NCBI GenBank assembly: GCA_964506935.1
Contig: CAZDOD010000019.1
Coordinates: 1 to 24,445 of the forward strand
Origin: CAZDOD01 sp964506935
Lineage (GTDB): Bacteria; Desulfobacterota; Zymogenia; Zymogenales; Zymogenaceae
Direction: 5' to 3'
DNA: 24,445 nt
The first letter of the stretch is position 1; each line of letters starts with the position of its first letter. The notes beneath the pieces are model-generated. The model was not told the origin of the DNA and made no database searches. It worked only from the letters and a program-made list of their open reading frames with translations. This document shows, in pieces, positions 14,799 through 23,431 of the stretch. The position numbers were made by a program, and so were the translations under genes.

Positions 14799-14871
14799 TG
14801 TCATATAGGACACATACATGTGTCAATTATGACACATGTGTAACATTTTTTGGGCAGAAATGGTCATTTCT
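14799..14871. promoter_or_regulatory. Array of palindromes, candidate operator cluster
   Basis: Within the 323-base gene-free stretch 14667-14989 lie three close palindromes: GACACAT-AC-ATGTGTC (14809-14824), ACACATGTGT (14832-14841) and AGAAATG-GT-CATTTCT (14856-14871). The first and third share the same layout of seven-base arms around two bases. GACACAT is directly repeated 22 bases apart (14809 and 14831), which puts the copies on the same face of the helix, and TGTC at 14799 gives a further TGTC-N6-GACA unit. None is followed by a T-run. A protein-binding cluster is the simplest reading. Confidence 0.45.
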
Positions 14872-14974
14872 CGTGAAAAATGTCCAGAAATATAGGTAGA
14901 TAGTGCGTAATCATCTTAAACGGTCGGGACTTTCTCAAATCCCTTGCACTTTTTTTGCAAAAATGATTTTCCCC

Positions 14975-15003
14975 AAAAAAGATACCCGGTTATTGTATCT
15001 TTT
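14975..15003 (-). terminator. Terminator at the end of the sirtuin gene
   Basis: AAAAGATAC (14977-14985) and GTATCTTTT (14995-15003) form a nine-base stem with a nine-base loop. On the minus strand it overlaps the sirtuin stop codon and ends in a run of six T (complement of 14975-14980). The stem is A/T-rich, so strength is moderate; it could act in both directions. Confidence 0.6.
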
Positions 15004-15814
15004 CTTTCATGAGTTTTTTTATCTCTTTTACTATCTCGGGGAGGACCGTTCCGAGTTTTCCCAAGATGAGGTAATCGGATATCTTCGCAAGCTGGGTCGG
15101 CTCGTCGTTGATCTCGATTATTATCGCTCCTACATTCGGGGACGGCTCGGTGACCGAAGTTGAGAAAAAACCTCCGCCCCTCTTTGCGACGAACGGGAGT
15201 TCGGCCGCGGGATAGACGACCGCCGACGTGCCGGCAACGATCATCACGTCGGAGGCCCTCGCCTCGGCAAGCGACCTCTGGAGCGCCTTCGGCGGTATGG
15301 GCTCGCCGAAGAAGACGGCGTCGGGCTTCAAGATGCCATCGCATTTCTCGCACCGCGGCGGAAGCCCCCCCTTTTCCACGATCTTGTCGACTGCTTCGAG
15401 GGGATACCTTTCAGAACAGCTTATGCAGCGTGCCCAGAGGAGGTTTCCGTGAAACTCTATGACGTCACGACTCCCCGCCTTTTGGTGGAGATTATCGACG
15501 TTCTGGGTGATAACACATTTTAGATACCCCAGTGCCTCCATCTCGGCGAGTGCGAGGTGGGCGGGATTAGGCTTCGCATCGGCCATGTCGAGATCGCCCT
15601 CATGTTTCATCTTGATGCTCATCTCCCATATCCTTTTGGGATTTGATATGAAACGGTCATACATGAACTCCATCGGGTCGTATTTCTCCCACAGCCCCCC
15701 GGGGCTCCTGAAATCCGGAATCCCCGACTCGGTGCTTATCCCCGCCCCGGTGAGGGCCACGACATGCTGGGCGCCGAAGATCTCCCACGCCGCCCTCTTT
15801 ATAAGGTCTTTCAT
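14990..15814 (-). CDS. NAD-dependent protein deacylase, sirtuin family
   Basis: 274 residues, normal for a bacterial sirtuin (Sir2/CobB family), which removes acyl groups from lysines using NAD. The NAD-binding GAGISTESGIPDFRS (23-37), TQNVDNLHQKAG (103-114), catalytic H122 in FHG, GTSAVVYPAAELP and INDEPT are all present. Four zinc cysteines sit at C130, C133, C155 and C158. The Tyr-x2-Arg pair that marks desuccinylases is not visible in the segment after the first motif, so deacetylase or long-acyl activity is more likely; this is inferred. GAGGAG lies about 11 bases before the ATG, a long spacing. It is a single gene between two terminators. Confidence 0.92.
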   Translation of the reverse strand: MKDLIKRAAWEIFGAQHVVALTGAGISTESGIPDFRSPGGLWEKYDPMEFMYDRFISNPKRIWEMSIKMKHEGDLDMADAKPNPAHLALAEMEALGYLKCVITQNVDNLHQKAGSRDVIEFHGNLLWARCISCSERYPLEAVDKIVEKGGLPPRCEKCDGILKPDAVFFGEPIPPKALQRSLAEARASDVMIVAGTSAVVYPAAELPFVAKRGGGFFSTSVTEPSPNVGAIIIEINDEPTQLAKISDYLILGKLGTVLPEIVKEIKKLMKEKIQ

Positions 15815-15862
15815 ATTTCTTTTTGCTCCTCTTTTATCTCAAAGAATGACTATGTTCCCACC

Positions 15863-15886
15863 AAAAAATATCACACGACCTGATAT
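15863..15886 (-). terminator. Terminator after the radical SAM gene
   Basis: ATATCA (15868-15873) and TGATAT (15881-15886) pair around a seven-base loop. On the minus strand the hairpin is followed by six T. The stem is short and A/T-rich, but it sits in the right place, between the radical SAM stop and the sirtuin start. The rest of 15815-15964 shows no gene. Confidence 0.5.
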
Positions 15887-15964
15887 ATCACAAGAAGTTT
15901 TTAAAGATCGATTGCGCTCTCAAGTTTGCTTCGGCAGGGTGGAGAAGGGAGGAGGGGGATTAGA

Positions 15965-17017
15965 TCAGATGCAGGAGATGTGGCACTTTTCGCTGTCGAC
16001 GTGGGTGTATGTCCCGGAGAGACACTCGCGACAGAACGAGGGTGGATTCCCCTTGGCAAATGACTTCCTCAGGTTTCTGTATTTACTCCCGTTCCATATC
16101 TCGCGAAATCCCGAATCATTTATGTTGCCGACAAAGAGGAGCGGGAAGCAGCATGGCCTCACGTTGCCGTCGTAGCCGACGTATGCGAAGTCGTATGGCC
16201 TGGGGCACGAGGTTTCGGGAATTGGGTTTTTCGGTGGGCCTTCGGTCGTAAAGGCATCGGGGAGCCTTGTCTCGAGGCCGAAAGATTCGGCCCTCTTTTT
16301 TGTCTCAGCGATGGATTGGTTCGAAAGCTCCTTTTCGAAATAGAGGCTCCTATCTATCAGGGCGTTTTTATAGGCCATGAGGTAGTTTATCTCCACGGCA
16401 TCGGCGCCGAGGTCACGCGCGAGGTCAGAAATGTATGGTAGGTCATCTACGTTGTCTTTCATCGCTACGGCGGCGATGACCACCCTGGGGAGGCGGCCGT
16501 GTCGAAATTTGGTTTTCCCCTCGGCATTTCTCATGGCGATGAAATCGGAGACGTTTTTCATCACCCTTTCAAAAGACGCCCCCTTTCTTATCTTCTCGAA
16601 GGTGTCTTTTTTTGTGGAATCGATGGAGATGGCTATCTCATTGATATTGCCGACGAGGGTCGCCCGTGCCTTGTCTCCCGAAAGGAGCGTGCCGTTGGTG
16701 TAGAATGATTTGTGGCACTTGTATGGGGCCACGATCTCCATAATCTTCACAAAATCGGGATGGGCCAGCGGCTCGCCGTAGCCGTGGAGGATGAGCCTTT
16801 TGAGTGACGGGAAAATAAATTTCAGGGACTCGAAAGAGGCGAGGGGGAGGTTTCCCGGGCCGTAGTCGAATTCGTTTCGGGCACAGATGTCACATTTGAG
16901 ATTACAGGCCGATGATATCTCGACCTGAAGTATCTGAGGGAGGGAGAAAATCTTTTCCCTTCCGAGTATCCTTTCGAGATTGTTGATTAGACCGTTCGAT
17001 TTCGCCTTTAAGTTCAC
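15965..17017 (-). CDS. Radical SAM/SPASM protein
   Basis: 350 residues. The radical-SAM cluster motif CNLKCDIC (C38, C42, C45) is followed by HGYGEPLAHP (a GGE-like SAM-binding motif, ~78-87), and then ISIDSTKKDTFEKIRKG as in the AdoMet barrel. A SPASM-type C-terminus carries C271, C289, C290, C329, C332, C345 and C349, enough for one or more auxiliary 4Fe-4S clusters (note GYDGNVRPCCFP and SFCRECLSG). Members mature peptides, modify proteins or make cofactors; the substrate cannot be read here and no precursor peptide is visible nearby. The start is GTG at 17017 with AAGG eight bases upstream, 10 bases beyond the stop of the M20 peptidase gene, so it is co-transcribed with it. Confidence 0.87.
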   Translation of the reverse strand: MNLKAKSNGLINNLERILGREKIFSLPQILQVEISSACNLKCDICARNEFDYGPGNLPLASFESLKFIFPSLKRLILHGYGEPLAHPDFVKIMEIVAPYKCHKSFYTNGTLLSGDKARATLVGNINEIAISIDSTKKDTFEKIRKGASFERVMKNVSDFIAMRNAEGKTKFRHGRLPRVVIAAVAMKDNVDDLPYISDLARDLGADAVEINYLMAYKNALIDRSLYFEKELSNQSIAETKKRAESFGLETRLPDAFTTEGPPKNPIPETSCPRPYDFAYVGYDGNVRPCCFPLLFVGNINDSGFREIWNGSKYRNLRKSFAKGNPPSFCRECLSGTYTHVDSEKCHISCI

Positions 17018-17027
17018 AATAAAAACC

Positions 17028-18362
17028 TTAAGTGCAGAGTTTCAGAATGAGATTATAGAAAAACTTCACACCGCCCAGAAGCGACTCCTCGCTTATCTTC
17101 TCATTTATGCCGTGAACGCCCTTGATGTCTTCGGCGGTGACCGATGCTGGTACGATGCCGTATGACAAGATTCCTATGTCGCGAAAATATCGCGAGTCGG
17201 TAAAGGCCGGGGAGATCATCGGGATCGTGACCGATTTGGGGTGAAGCACCTTTGCCACGTCTTTTAGGGACGAGAATATTTTTTCATCGAATTGAGAGAT
17301 CGAGGGCGGATTGTAGAGCAACTCTCTTATCGTGATACCGTCGTCGCCGAGGCTCTTCCTTATCCAGCCTATGAATTCATACTTGTCGGTCCCCGGCAGG
17401 AGACGATTATCGATGCAGGCACTTGCCTCCCCCGGTATAACGTTTACTTTTACCCCCGCGTTTATCATAGTTACGCTTGTTGTATCCGATATCATGGCCC
17501 TGATTGACGGGTTTTTCGCCGCAACTCTTCCTATGATTGGTCTTAACGGGGGGATTTTTACGGCCTTGAGGACGGCTCCCTTTAGACCGCCTATCCCCTG
17601 TCCGAGACCGTAAAAGAAATCCACCATCTCACCGGACATACGTATGGACCTTTTTTTCTTGGAGAGACGGCTTATTGCGACTGAAAGCCTTATGGGCGCG
17701 TTTTCCGCAACCGGGATCGAGGCGTGGCCCGACATTCCCTCCTTTTTGAGCTCGAGCCATAGAGGCCCCTTTTCGCCGACCCCGACCATAAAAAGCGGCG
17801 CATCGCCGGGAAGAATGCCCTTCATCTGTTTTCCGCCCTCGTTGATCAAAAGGCTGGCTTCAAGCTTATCCCTGTGCTCCCTTATCATATACCCGGCGCC
17901 GTATTCGCCTCCGGTCTCCTCATCGGCGGTGGCGAGAAAGACGACGTCTCTTTTTAATCTCACTTTTTGTCTTGCCGCTAAAATAAGGGCCATGAGGGTC
18001 ATTACCCCCATCCCCTTATCGTCGAGTGTCCCCCGCCCGAGGATGTAGCCGTCTTTTCTTTCTCCCCCGAACGGGTCGAAATCCCAGGATTGCTCCTGTG
18101 CCGGGACGACATCGATGTGAGAGAGGAGGATTAGACCCGTCGGGTCATCTGTCGAGAGCCTCGAAATGATGTTCGCCCTCTTGGGCGCCGACCTGAAAAG
18201 CTCGTGAGGGATGTCTTCGCTTTTTAGTATGTCGGAAAGAAACAGGGCGGCCTCCTCCTCATTTCCCGGCGGGTTTACGGTCTTGATCCTCACATAGCGG
18301 GAAAGGATCTCCGATGCCTCTTCTTTTATATTTTCCCAATCGATCAAGGTTTTATTCTCCAT
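17028..18362 (-). CDS. M20-family metallopeptidase
   Basis: 444 residues, the length of M20/M25/M40 carboxypeptidase and deacylase enzymes such as the PM20D1/ArgE group. Di-zinc ligands are in place: H82 in LLSHIDVVP, bridging D114 in GRGTLDDKG, and the catalytic/ligand pair E148-E149 in TADEETGG. The lid (dimerisation) domain follows from about 200, with GMSGHASIP, and the final histidine is in GVHGINEKIS. It removes a C-terminal amino acid or acyl group; specificity is unknown. There is no signal peptide, so it is cytoplasmic. The ATG overlaps the end of the GGQ gene by 11 bases, and the radical SAM gene follows after 10. Confidence 0.9.
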   Translation of the reverse strand: MENKTLIDWENIKEEASEILSRYVRIKTVNPPGNEEEAALFLSDILKSEDIPHELFRSAPKRANIISRLSTDDPTGLILLSHIDVVPAQEQSWDFDPFGGERKDGYILGRGTLDDKGMGVMTLMALILAARQKVRLKRDVVFLATADEETGGEYGAGYMIREHRDKLEASLLINEGGKQMKGILPGDAPLFMVGVGEKGPLWLELKKEGMSGHASIPVAENAPIRLSVAISRLSKKKRSIRMSGEMVDFFYGLGQGIGGLKGAVLKAVKIPPLRPIIGRVAAKNPSIRAMISDTTSVTMINAGVKVNVIPGEASACIDNRLLPGTDKYEFIGWIRKSLGDDGITIRELLYNPPSISQFDEKIFSSLKDVAKVLHPKSVTIPMISPAFTDSRYFRDIGILSYGIVPASVTAEDIKGVHGINEKISEESLLGGVKFFYNLILKLCT

Positions 18363-18684
18363 ATTCCGATAGATCGATCCTCCCTCTGAGGGATTTTTTA
18401 GAACCCCTTTGTTTCTTATTCACAATGCGCCTCTCTTTCACTCTTCGGGGTATCTTCGTCGGGATACGGGGCTCGGCCTTTCTCTCGGAATCTTTTATCC
18501 TGTCTTCGAGACGCGAAAACGCCTTTTTGAGGTTTTGGATCCTGTATCTGCTCTCGGTCGCCACGGCTTTTAGCCCCGTGGCGATATGGGTGATCCTTAC
18601 GGCGGTGTCCTTTTTGTTTCGCCTCTGTCCACCGGGGCCCGACGCCCGAAAATAATCGATTATGACATCCTTTTTGTCTATCAT
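18352..18684 (-). CDS. GGQ release-factor-like protein (ribosome rescue type)
   Basis: 110 residues. It carries only the peptidyl-tRNA hydrolysis domain of class-I release factors: RASGPGGQRRNKKDTAVRI with GGQ at 18-20. The codon-recognition domains are absent. The last ~35 residues are strongly basic (KIPRRVKERRIVNKKQRG), as in ArfB/YaeJ and mitochondrial mtRF-R (C12orf65), where the tail enters the empty mRNA channel of stalled ribosomes. A rescue role is therefore likely. The GPGGQ is followed by RRNK rather than HVNK as in ArfB, so it is not a plain ArfB. The ATG at 18684 has only GAG beside it. It is the first gene of the operon with the M20 peptidase and the radical SAM protein. The 169 bases upstream (18685-18853) hold no gene. 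Confidence 0.85.
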   Translation of the reverse strand: MIDKKDVIIDYFRASGPGGQRRNKKDTAVRITHIATGLKAVATESRYRIQNLKKAFSRLEDRIKDSERKAEPRIPTKIPRRVKERRIVNKKQRGSKKSLRGRIDLSEYGE

Positions 18685-18853
18685 CTCTTGATTTTATAAC
18701 GATTGAAGCCAAAGGAAAAGACCTCAGGCCGTGATGAAAGATCTAACGGGATATTCGTGAATGTAAGATTTCAAATAAGGAAAAAATCTGATGATAACCC
18801 AACGCTCCCTCCAAGCCCCCCATCTATATAAAAGAGTTATGCCGCTCCCATCC

Positions 18854-20101
18854 TTATGTCAAGGCGGGGGGTATGTCTCTTTCCGAGATCGGCCCCAATA
18901 GCACAGCACATATTTTATTTGGGTCGATTATCTCTTCTGCCACCTCGAGGATGTCTTCGGCTGTGACGCTGTCGATCTTTTCGATTATCTCATCTGCGGT
19001 TATCTGTCTAGCGAAATACATCTCATTTTTTGCCATCCTCGATAACCTCGCAGCGGTACTTTCCATACTCAATATCAGGTTTCCCTTGATCTGACCTTTG
19101 GCCGAATTGAGCTCGTCATCCGAAAGAGGGATTTTAGCGAGTTTTTTCATCTCTCCGATCGATACATCGATAAGCTCATCTACGGATTTTCTATCGGTCC
19201 CGGCGTAAAATCCGAGGGTCCCCGCACTCTCAAACGATGCGATAAAAGAATAGACGGCATATGCGAGGCCCCTCTTTTCCCTGACCTCCTGAAAGAGGCG
19301 GGAGCTCATACCCCCCCCGATGGTCGTATTTAGGATATACTGGGCGTACCTCTTCGGGTGTGTATAGGAGAGGGCGGGGAAAGCGATGGCTATGTGAACC
19401 TGCTCGGTGTCCCTCTCTTTTACATGAATCTTGGGTGTAAATCCCGGCGGTTGGATTTTTCTCGGTCGTCCTTTCGGGATGCCGGCAAGGGATGTGGAGA
19501 GGAGCTCTTCTATCTCTTTCCCGTCGAAATTCCCGACCGCCGCGACCATTATGTTGTCCTTTGTGTGGTGGGCCTCCCGATATTTTATAAGCGAATTCCT
19601 GTCGATGGAGTTGACGGTCTCGACCTCCCCCAAGATCGAGTATCCAAGGGGGTGATCGCCCCACATGATGGCGAAAAGGAGCTCGTGGATGTAGTCATCC
19701 GGGGTGTCCTCGACCATCTTGATCTCCTGAATGACGACACCATTTTCCCTTTTTAATTCGTCTTTTGGGAATATTGGGTTGAGAAAGATATCGCTTATGA
19801 TATCAACCGAAAGCGGGAGGTCTTCTTTTAAGACCTTTACGTAAAAATTGCAGTATTCTTTCGAGGTATATGCGTTGAGGATGCCCCCGACATCGTCAAT
19901 GGCCTTTGCGATCTCGAAGGCGTTTCTCTTTTCGGTCCCCTTAAAGAGCATGTGTTCCAAGAAGTGGGCGATACCCCTGGACTTTTCCCCGTCATGGATC
20001 GAGCCCGACTTGACCCAGATGCCGAGGGATACCGAATGAACATAAGGAATGTATTCTGTGAGGAGGGTTACCCCCTCACAGATTCCGGTCTTTTTAAACA
20101 T
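18854..20101 (-). CDS. M16-family zinc peptidase, active type
   Basis: 415 residues, one M16B unit like the mitochondrial-processing-peptidase beta group and Bacillus YmxG. The zinc motif is HFLEH (H46, E49, H50), with the distal ligand E126 in VIQEIKMVEDTPDDY at the normal distance. The second half contains the substrate-cleft pattern GGGMSSRLFQEVREKRGLAYAV. There is no signal peptide, so it acts in the cytoplasm. It lies seven bases after pnp on the same strand, a linkage seen in many bacteria, with no ribosome binding site of its own, so it is probably translated by coupling. The role in the pnp operon is not established. Confidence 0.92.
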   Translation of the reverse strand: MFKKTGICEGVTLLTEYIPYVHSVSLGIWVKSGSIHDGEKSRGIAHFLEHMLFKGTEKRNAFEIAKAIDDVGGILNAYTSKEYCNFYVKVLKEDLPLSVDIISDIFLNPIFPKDELKRENGVVIQEIKMVEDTPDDYIHELLFAIMWGDHPLGYSILGEVETVNSIDRNSLIKYREAHHTKDNIMVAAVGNFDGKEIEELLSTSLAGIPKGRPRKIQPPGFTPKIHVKERDTEQVHIAIAFPALSYTHPKRYAQYILNTTIGGGMSSRLFQEVREKRGLAYAVYSFIASFESAGTLGFYAGTDRKSVDELIDVSIGEMKKLAKIPLSDDELNSAKGQIKGNLILSMESTAARLSRMAKNEMYFARQITADEIIEKIDSVTAEDILEVAEEIIDPNKICAVLLGPISERDIPPALT

Positions 20102-20108
20102 TTTGTTT

Positions 20109-22223
20109 TCAGTGGGTGCTTTTGTGTTCAGGGTCGGATTCTCCCAAGGCCTCTTTGCGGCTGAGTTTGATCCTTCCGTCCTTATCGATGTCGATAACCT
20201 TTACCCTTACGGTGTCACCTTCTCTGACGATGTCGGTTACTTTATTTACCCTATCGCGGGCGAGCTGGGAGATATGGACAAGACCGTCGACTCCGGGGAG
20301 TATTTCGACAAAGGCCCCGAAATCCATGATCCTTACAACCTTTCCATCGTAGATTTGCCCGATCTGGGCCTCCTGGGTGAGGTCTTCGATTATCTTGATC
20401 GCCCTCTTTGCGGCCTCCTGATCTATCGAGGCGATGTCCACCCTCCCGTCGTCGGTTATTTCTATCTTAACGCCGGTCTCATTGGTGATATTTCTGATAA
20501 CCTTGCCGCCCGGGCCTATGACGTCCCTGATCTTGTCGGGATTGATAAATATCGTGATGATCCTCGGGGCGTATGGAGAGAGATCGGGGCGGGGCTTGTC
20601 TATGGCCTCTGCCATTTTTTCGAGGATAAAAAGCCTCCCCCCACGTGCCTGATTCAATGCGGTCTTTAGGATCTCCTCGTTTACACCCTCTATCTTTATG
20701 TCCATCTGAAGGGCCGTGACACCGTCTTTGGTGCCGGCGACCTTAAAATCCATGTCCCCCGCGTGATCCTCGTCTCCCATGATGTCAGACAGGACAGCTA
20801 TTTTGTCCCCCTCCTTTACGAGCCCCATTGCGATCCCCGCCACGGGCTTATTTATCGGGACTCCGGCGTCCATCAGCGACAGGGTTGCTCCGCAGACCGT
20901 TGCCATAGAAGACGAGCCGTTTGATTCAAGGACATCCGAGACTATACGGATTGTGTATGGGAAGTCGACATCGCCCGGCAGGACGCCCGAAATGGCCCTT
21001 TCTGCCAAAGCCCCGTGCCCGACTTCCCTGCGGGATGGCGATCTGAGCATCCTTGCCTCCCCGACACTGAAGGGTGGAAAATTATAGTGAAGCATAAATG
21101 ACTTCCAGCTCTCCCCCCTCAAGGCGTCTATCTTCTGTTCATCCTGAGATGTTCCGAGTGTGGTCGAAGTCAAGACCTGAGTCTCCCCACGTGTAAACAA
21201 AGCGCTCCCGTGTGCCCTTGGGAGGATCCCCACCTCGCATCTGATATCGCGGATCTGATCGAACTTCCTGTCGTCGATTCTGGTACCGCTGTCGAGGATC
21301 ATAGATCTCAAAATGCGCCTTTCGACTTCTTCAAATGCGGAAGAATATTGAAAGATCCTTTCGGGATCGTCTCCGATCTCCAAAGAATCTATATATTCCC
21401 TTTTGATTTTGTTAAGCTCGGTATATCGATTTTGCTTTACATTTATCTTGTATGCACCGGAGATTTTATCTCTGTTCTTTTTCTCGGCTTCCGAAAATAG
21501 TTCCGGGCCGAAAGTCCTGCCTTCAAATTTTCTCTTCTCCAATCCGACCTCTTTTACCAGCTCGAGCTGCAGGTCTATCAGGGGTTGAAGCGCCTTGTGA
21601 GCCGTAAATATGGCGTCTAGGACTACCGATTCGTCGATTTCGGAGAATTTCCCTTCGACCATTACGATGCTGTCACGACTTCCGGCAACCACCATGTCTA
21701 TATCGCTCTTTTCGAGCTCTTCTCCGACAGGGTTTATCATAAATTTGTTGTTTACCCTCCCGACCCTTACCGCGGCTATCGGGCCGGAAAAGGGTATGTC
21801 GGAGATTGAGAGGGCGCAAGACGCCCCCGTAAGTGCCATGATATCCGGGTCGTTTTCGCTGTCTATTGAAAGTACCGAGGCGATTATCTGGGTCTCGAAG
21901 TTGTAGCCGTCGGGGAAGAGGGGGCGAATCGGCCTGTCGATGATTCGTGAAGTCAAAATCTCCCTCTCGCTGGGTCTCCCCTCTCTCTTGAAGAATCCCC
22001 CCGGGATCTTACCCGCAGCATAGGTCATCTCCTGATAGTCGACCGTGAGCGGGAGAAAATCGACCCCCTCCCTCGGCGTATCTACTGAGACCGTGGTTAC
22101 CAAAACCCTCGTATCCCCATATTTTATCAGTACGGCTCCATCGGCCTGTTTTGCCATTTTTCCGGTTTCAAAAGAGAACGGCCTGCCGTAAAAATCCATC
22201 TTTTTTTCCTTTATTGTTTCCAT
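20109..22223 (-). CDS. pnp: Polyribonucleotide nucleotidyltransferase (PNPase)
   Basis: 704 residues, full family length. It degrades RNA 3' to 5' using phosphate and can add tails in reverse. Domains in order are a first RNase-PH fold (~10-230), an all-helical linker, a catalytic RNase-PH fold (~320-545), KH (~555-615, GPGGKVIRNI) and S1 (~620-690, YDGKVVRIMDFGAFVEI). Catalytic-core residues are visible in SPSRREVGHGALAERA (395-410), NGSSSM for phosphate binding (435-440), and the metal aspartates in GDEDHAGDMDF (D484, D486, D490 and D492 region). CAGGA about eight bases before the ATG supports the start. It sits 28 bases after rpsO, the classic order. Confidence 0.97.
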   Translation of the reverse strand: METIKEKKMDFYGRPFSFETGKMAKQADGAVLIKYGDTRVLVTTVSVDTPREGVDFLPLTVDYQEMTYAAGKIPGGFFKREGRPSEREILTSRIIDRPIRPLFPDGYNFETQIIASVLSIDSENDPDIMALTGASCALSISDIPFSGPIAAVRVGRVNNKFMINPVGEELEKSDIDMVVAGSRDSIVMVEGKFSEIDESVVLDAIFTAHKALQPLIDLQLELVKEVGLEKRKFEGRTFGPELFSEAEKKNRDKISGAYKINVKQNRYTELNKIKREYIDSLEIGDDPERIFQYSSAFEEVERRILRSMILDSGTRIDDRKFDQIRDIRCEVGILPRAHGSALFTRGETQVLTSTTLGTSQDEQKIDALRGESWKSFMLHYNFPPFSVGEARMLRSPSRREVGHGALAERAISGVLPGDVDFPYTIRIVSDVLESNGSSSMATVCGATLSLMDAGVPINKPVAGIAMGLVKEGDKIAVLSDIMGDEDHAGDMDFKVAGTKDGVTALQMDIKIEGVNEEILKTALNQARGGRLFILEKMAEAIDKPRPDLSPYAPRIITIFINPDKIRDVIGPGGKVIRNITNETGVKIEITDDGRVDIASIDQEAAKRAIKIIEDLTQEAQIGQIYDGKVVRIMDFGAFVEILPGVDGLVHISQLARDRVNKVTDIVREGDTVRVKVIDIDKDGRIKLSRKEALGESDPEHKSTH

Positions 22224-22251
22224 ATGTTATTCCTGCACCAGAATACCGGCG

Positions 22252-22521
22252 CTATTTTCTTATTCCAAGTCTTTCTATAAGTTCTCTGTATCCTTCCATA
22301 TCTTTTTTCTTCAGATATTCGAGAAGCCTTCTCCTCTTTCCGACCAACTTCAAGAGCCCGCGCCGGGATGTATGGTCCTTTTTGTGTGTCTTGAAGTGTT
22401 CGGTTAAGAGATTTATCCTCTCTGTTATCAGAGCGATCTGGACCTCCGGTGAACCGGTATCCGATTCATGCTTCTTGAATTCTTTGATGATTTCCATCTT
22501 GGTCTCTTGTACCAAAGGCAT
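22252..22521 (-). CDS. rpsO: 30S ribosomal protein S15
   Basis: 89 residues, exact family length. It binds 16S rRNA early in small-subunit assembly. The signature HESDTGSPEVQIALITERINLLTEH (18-42) and the GKRRRLLEYLKKKD block (61-74) are complete. AAGGAGG seven bases before the ATG is a very strong ribosome binding site. It lies 16 bases after truB and 28 before pnp. Confidence 0.97.
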   Translation of the reverse strand: MPLVQETKMEIIKEFKKHESDTGSPEVQIALITERINLLTEHFKTHKKDHTSRRGLLKLVGKRRRLLEYLKKKDMEGYRELIERLGIRK

Positions 22522-22537
22522 GTCAAAACCTCCTTTT

Positions 22538-23431
22538 TTACTTGTGAAAAACCTTGAACGGTTTTATGTTCATTTTACTCTTACCCTCGACCTTTGCGAG
22601 GGCTAGAAGTCTCCCGTCATAGACGAGCTTTACGGTGCTGCCGGGGGCGAAAGCAGCGTCTTCATTAAACGATATCTGCCCCCCGTTTGCCACCTTGATC
22701 GCATCTCTTTCGCATAGGGGCAATTCCATCATGTCATATATGGCATCCTTGAGCTCGATTATTAGATCCCATCCATCCTTTCGGTTTGCGACGACCTCAT
22801 CGAGGTTATGGGCCTCATCTATCGTAAAAGGGCCGGAGCGGGTCCTTCTTAACTCTTCTAAATGGGCGAGTGTCCCGAGTTTTTCCCCAATGTCCGAGGC
22901 CAGGGTCCGAATATAGGTCCCGGGAGAACAGGTTACGGAAAAAGTTACCCTGGGCGGGGAAAAATCGATCAGGTCAAGCGAAGATATCCTGACTTTCTTT
23001 TTTGCCGCTCTTACCTCAATCCCTTTACGGGCGAGCTCATAGAGCCTCACCCCGTTTATCTTAACGGCGGAATAGACGGGTGGACGCTGCTCGATCTCGC
23101 CCGTGAAATCCTCCATCGCCAGTTCGACGTCGTTTAGGGATATCCCATAGATCTCCTTTTCGGCAACGACATTTCCCGTGACATCGAGCGTATCTGTTGC
23201 CACCCCCAGAACCATAACGCCCAGATATTCCTTTTCGGTCTTGTCGAGGTGGGGGATCAATTTTGTGCCCTGATTTACCCCGAGAACCAAGACGCCGGTG
23301 GCAAAGGGATCGAGTGTCCCGGTGTGTCCCACCTTTTTGGCTGTTAGCGACCTCTTGACCTTCAACACGACGTCATGGGACGTCATACCGGGAGGCTTGT
23401 CTATTATGATTACGCCGTTTTGATCCGTCAT
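22538..23431 (-). CDS. truB: tRNA pseudouridine-55 synthase
   Basis: 297 residues. It makes pseudouridine at position 55 of the T loop in tRNAs. The catalytic aspartate is D41 in GHTGTLDPFATGVL, after the N-terminal IIIDKPPGMTSHDVV. The thumb and RNA-binding loop SPGTYIRTLASDIGE is present, and a short PUA-like C-terminus (VANGGQISFNEDAAF…) ends the protein. The ATG overlaps the TGA of the upstream nrnA-like gene as ATGA, so the two are translationally coupled. Confidence 0.96.
   Translation of the reverse strand: MTDQNGVIIIDKPPGMTSHDVVLKVKRSLTAKKVGHTGTLDPFATGVLVLGVNQGTKLIPHLDKTEKEYLGVMVLGVATDTLDVTGNVVAEKEIYGISLNDVELAMEDFTGEIEQRPPVYSAVKINGVRLYELARKGIEVRAAKKKVRISSLDLIDFSPPRVTFSVTCSPGTYIRTLASDIGEKLGTLAHLEELRRTRSGPFTIDEAHNLDEVVANRKDGWDLIIELKDAIYDMMELPLCERDAIKVANGGQISFNEDAAFAPGSTVKLVYDGRLLALAKVEGKSKMNIKPFKVFHK

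Noticed and set aside
14788..14816. TTGACG on the plus strand as a promoter
   Set aside because: No -10 box at a usable distance and no plus-strand gene to serve.
14944..14963. A sigma-54-like site TTGCAC-N5-TTGCA on the plus strand
   Set aside because: The essential GG at -24 is TG, and no plus-strand gene lies downstream.
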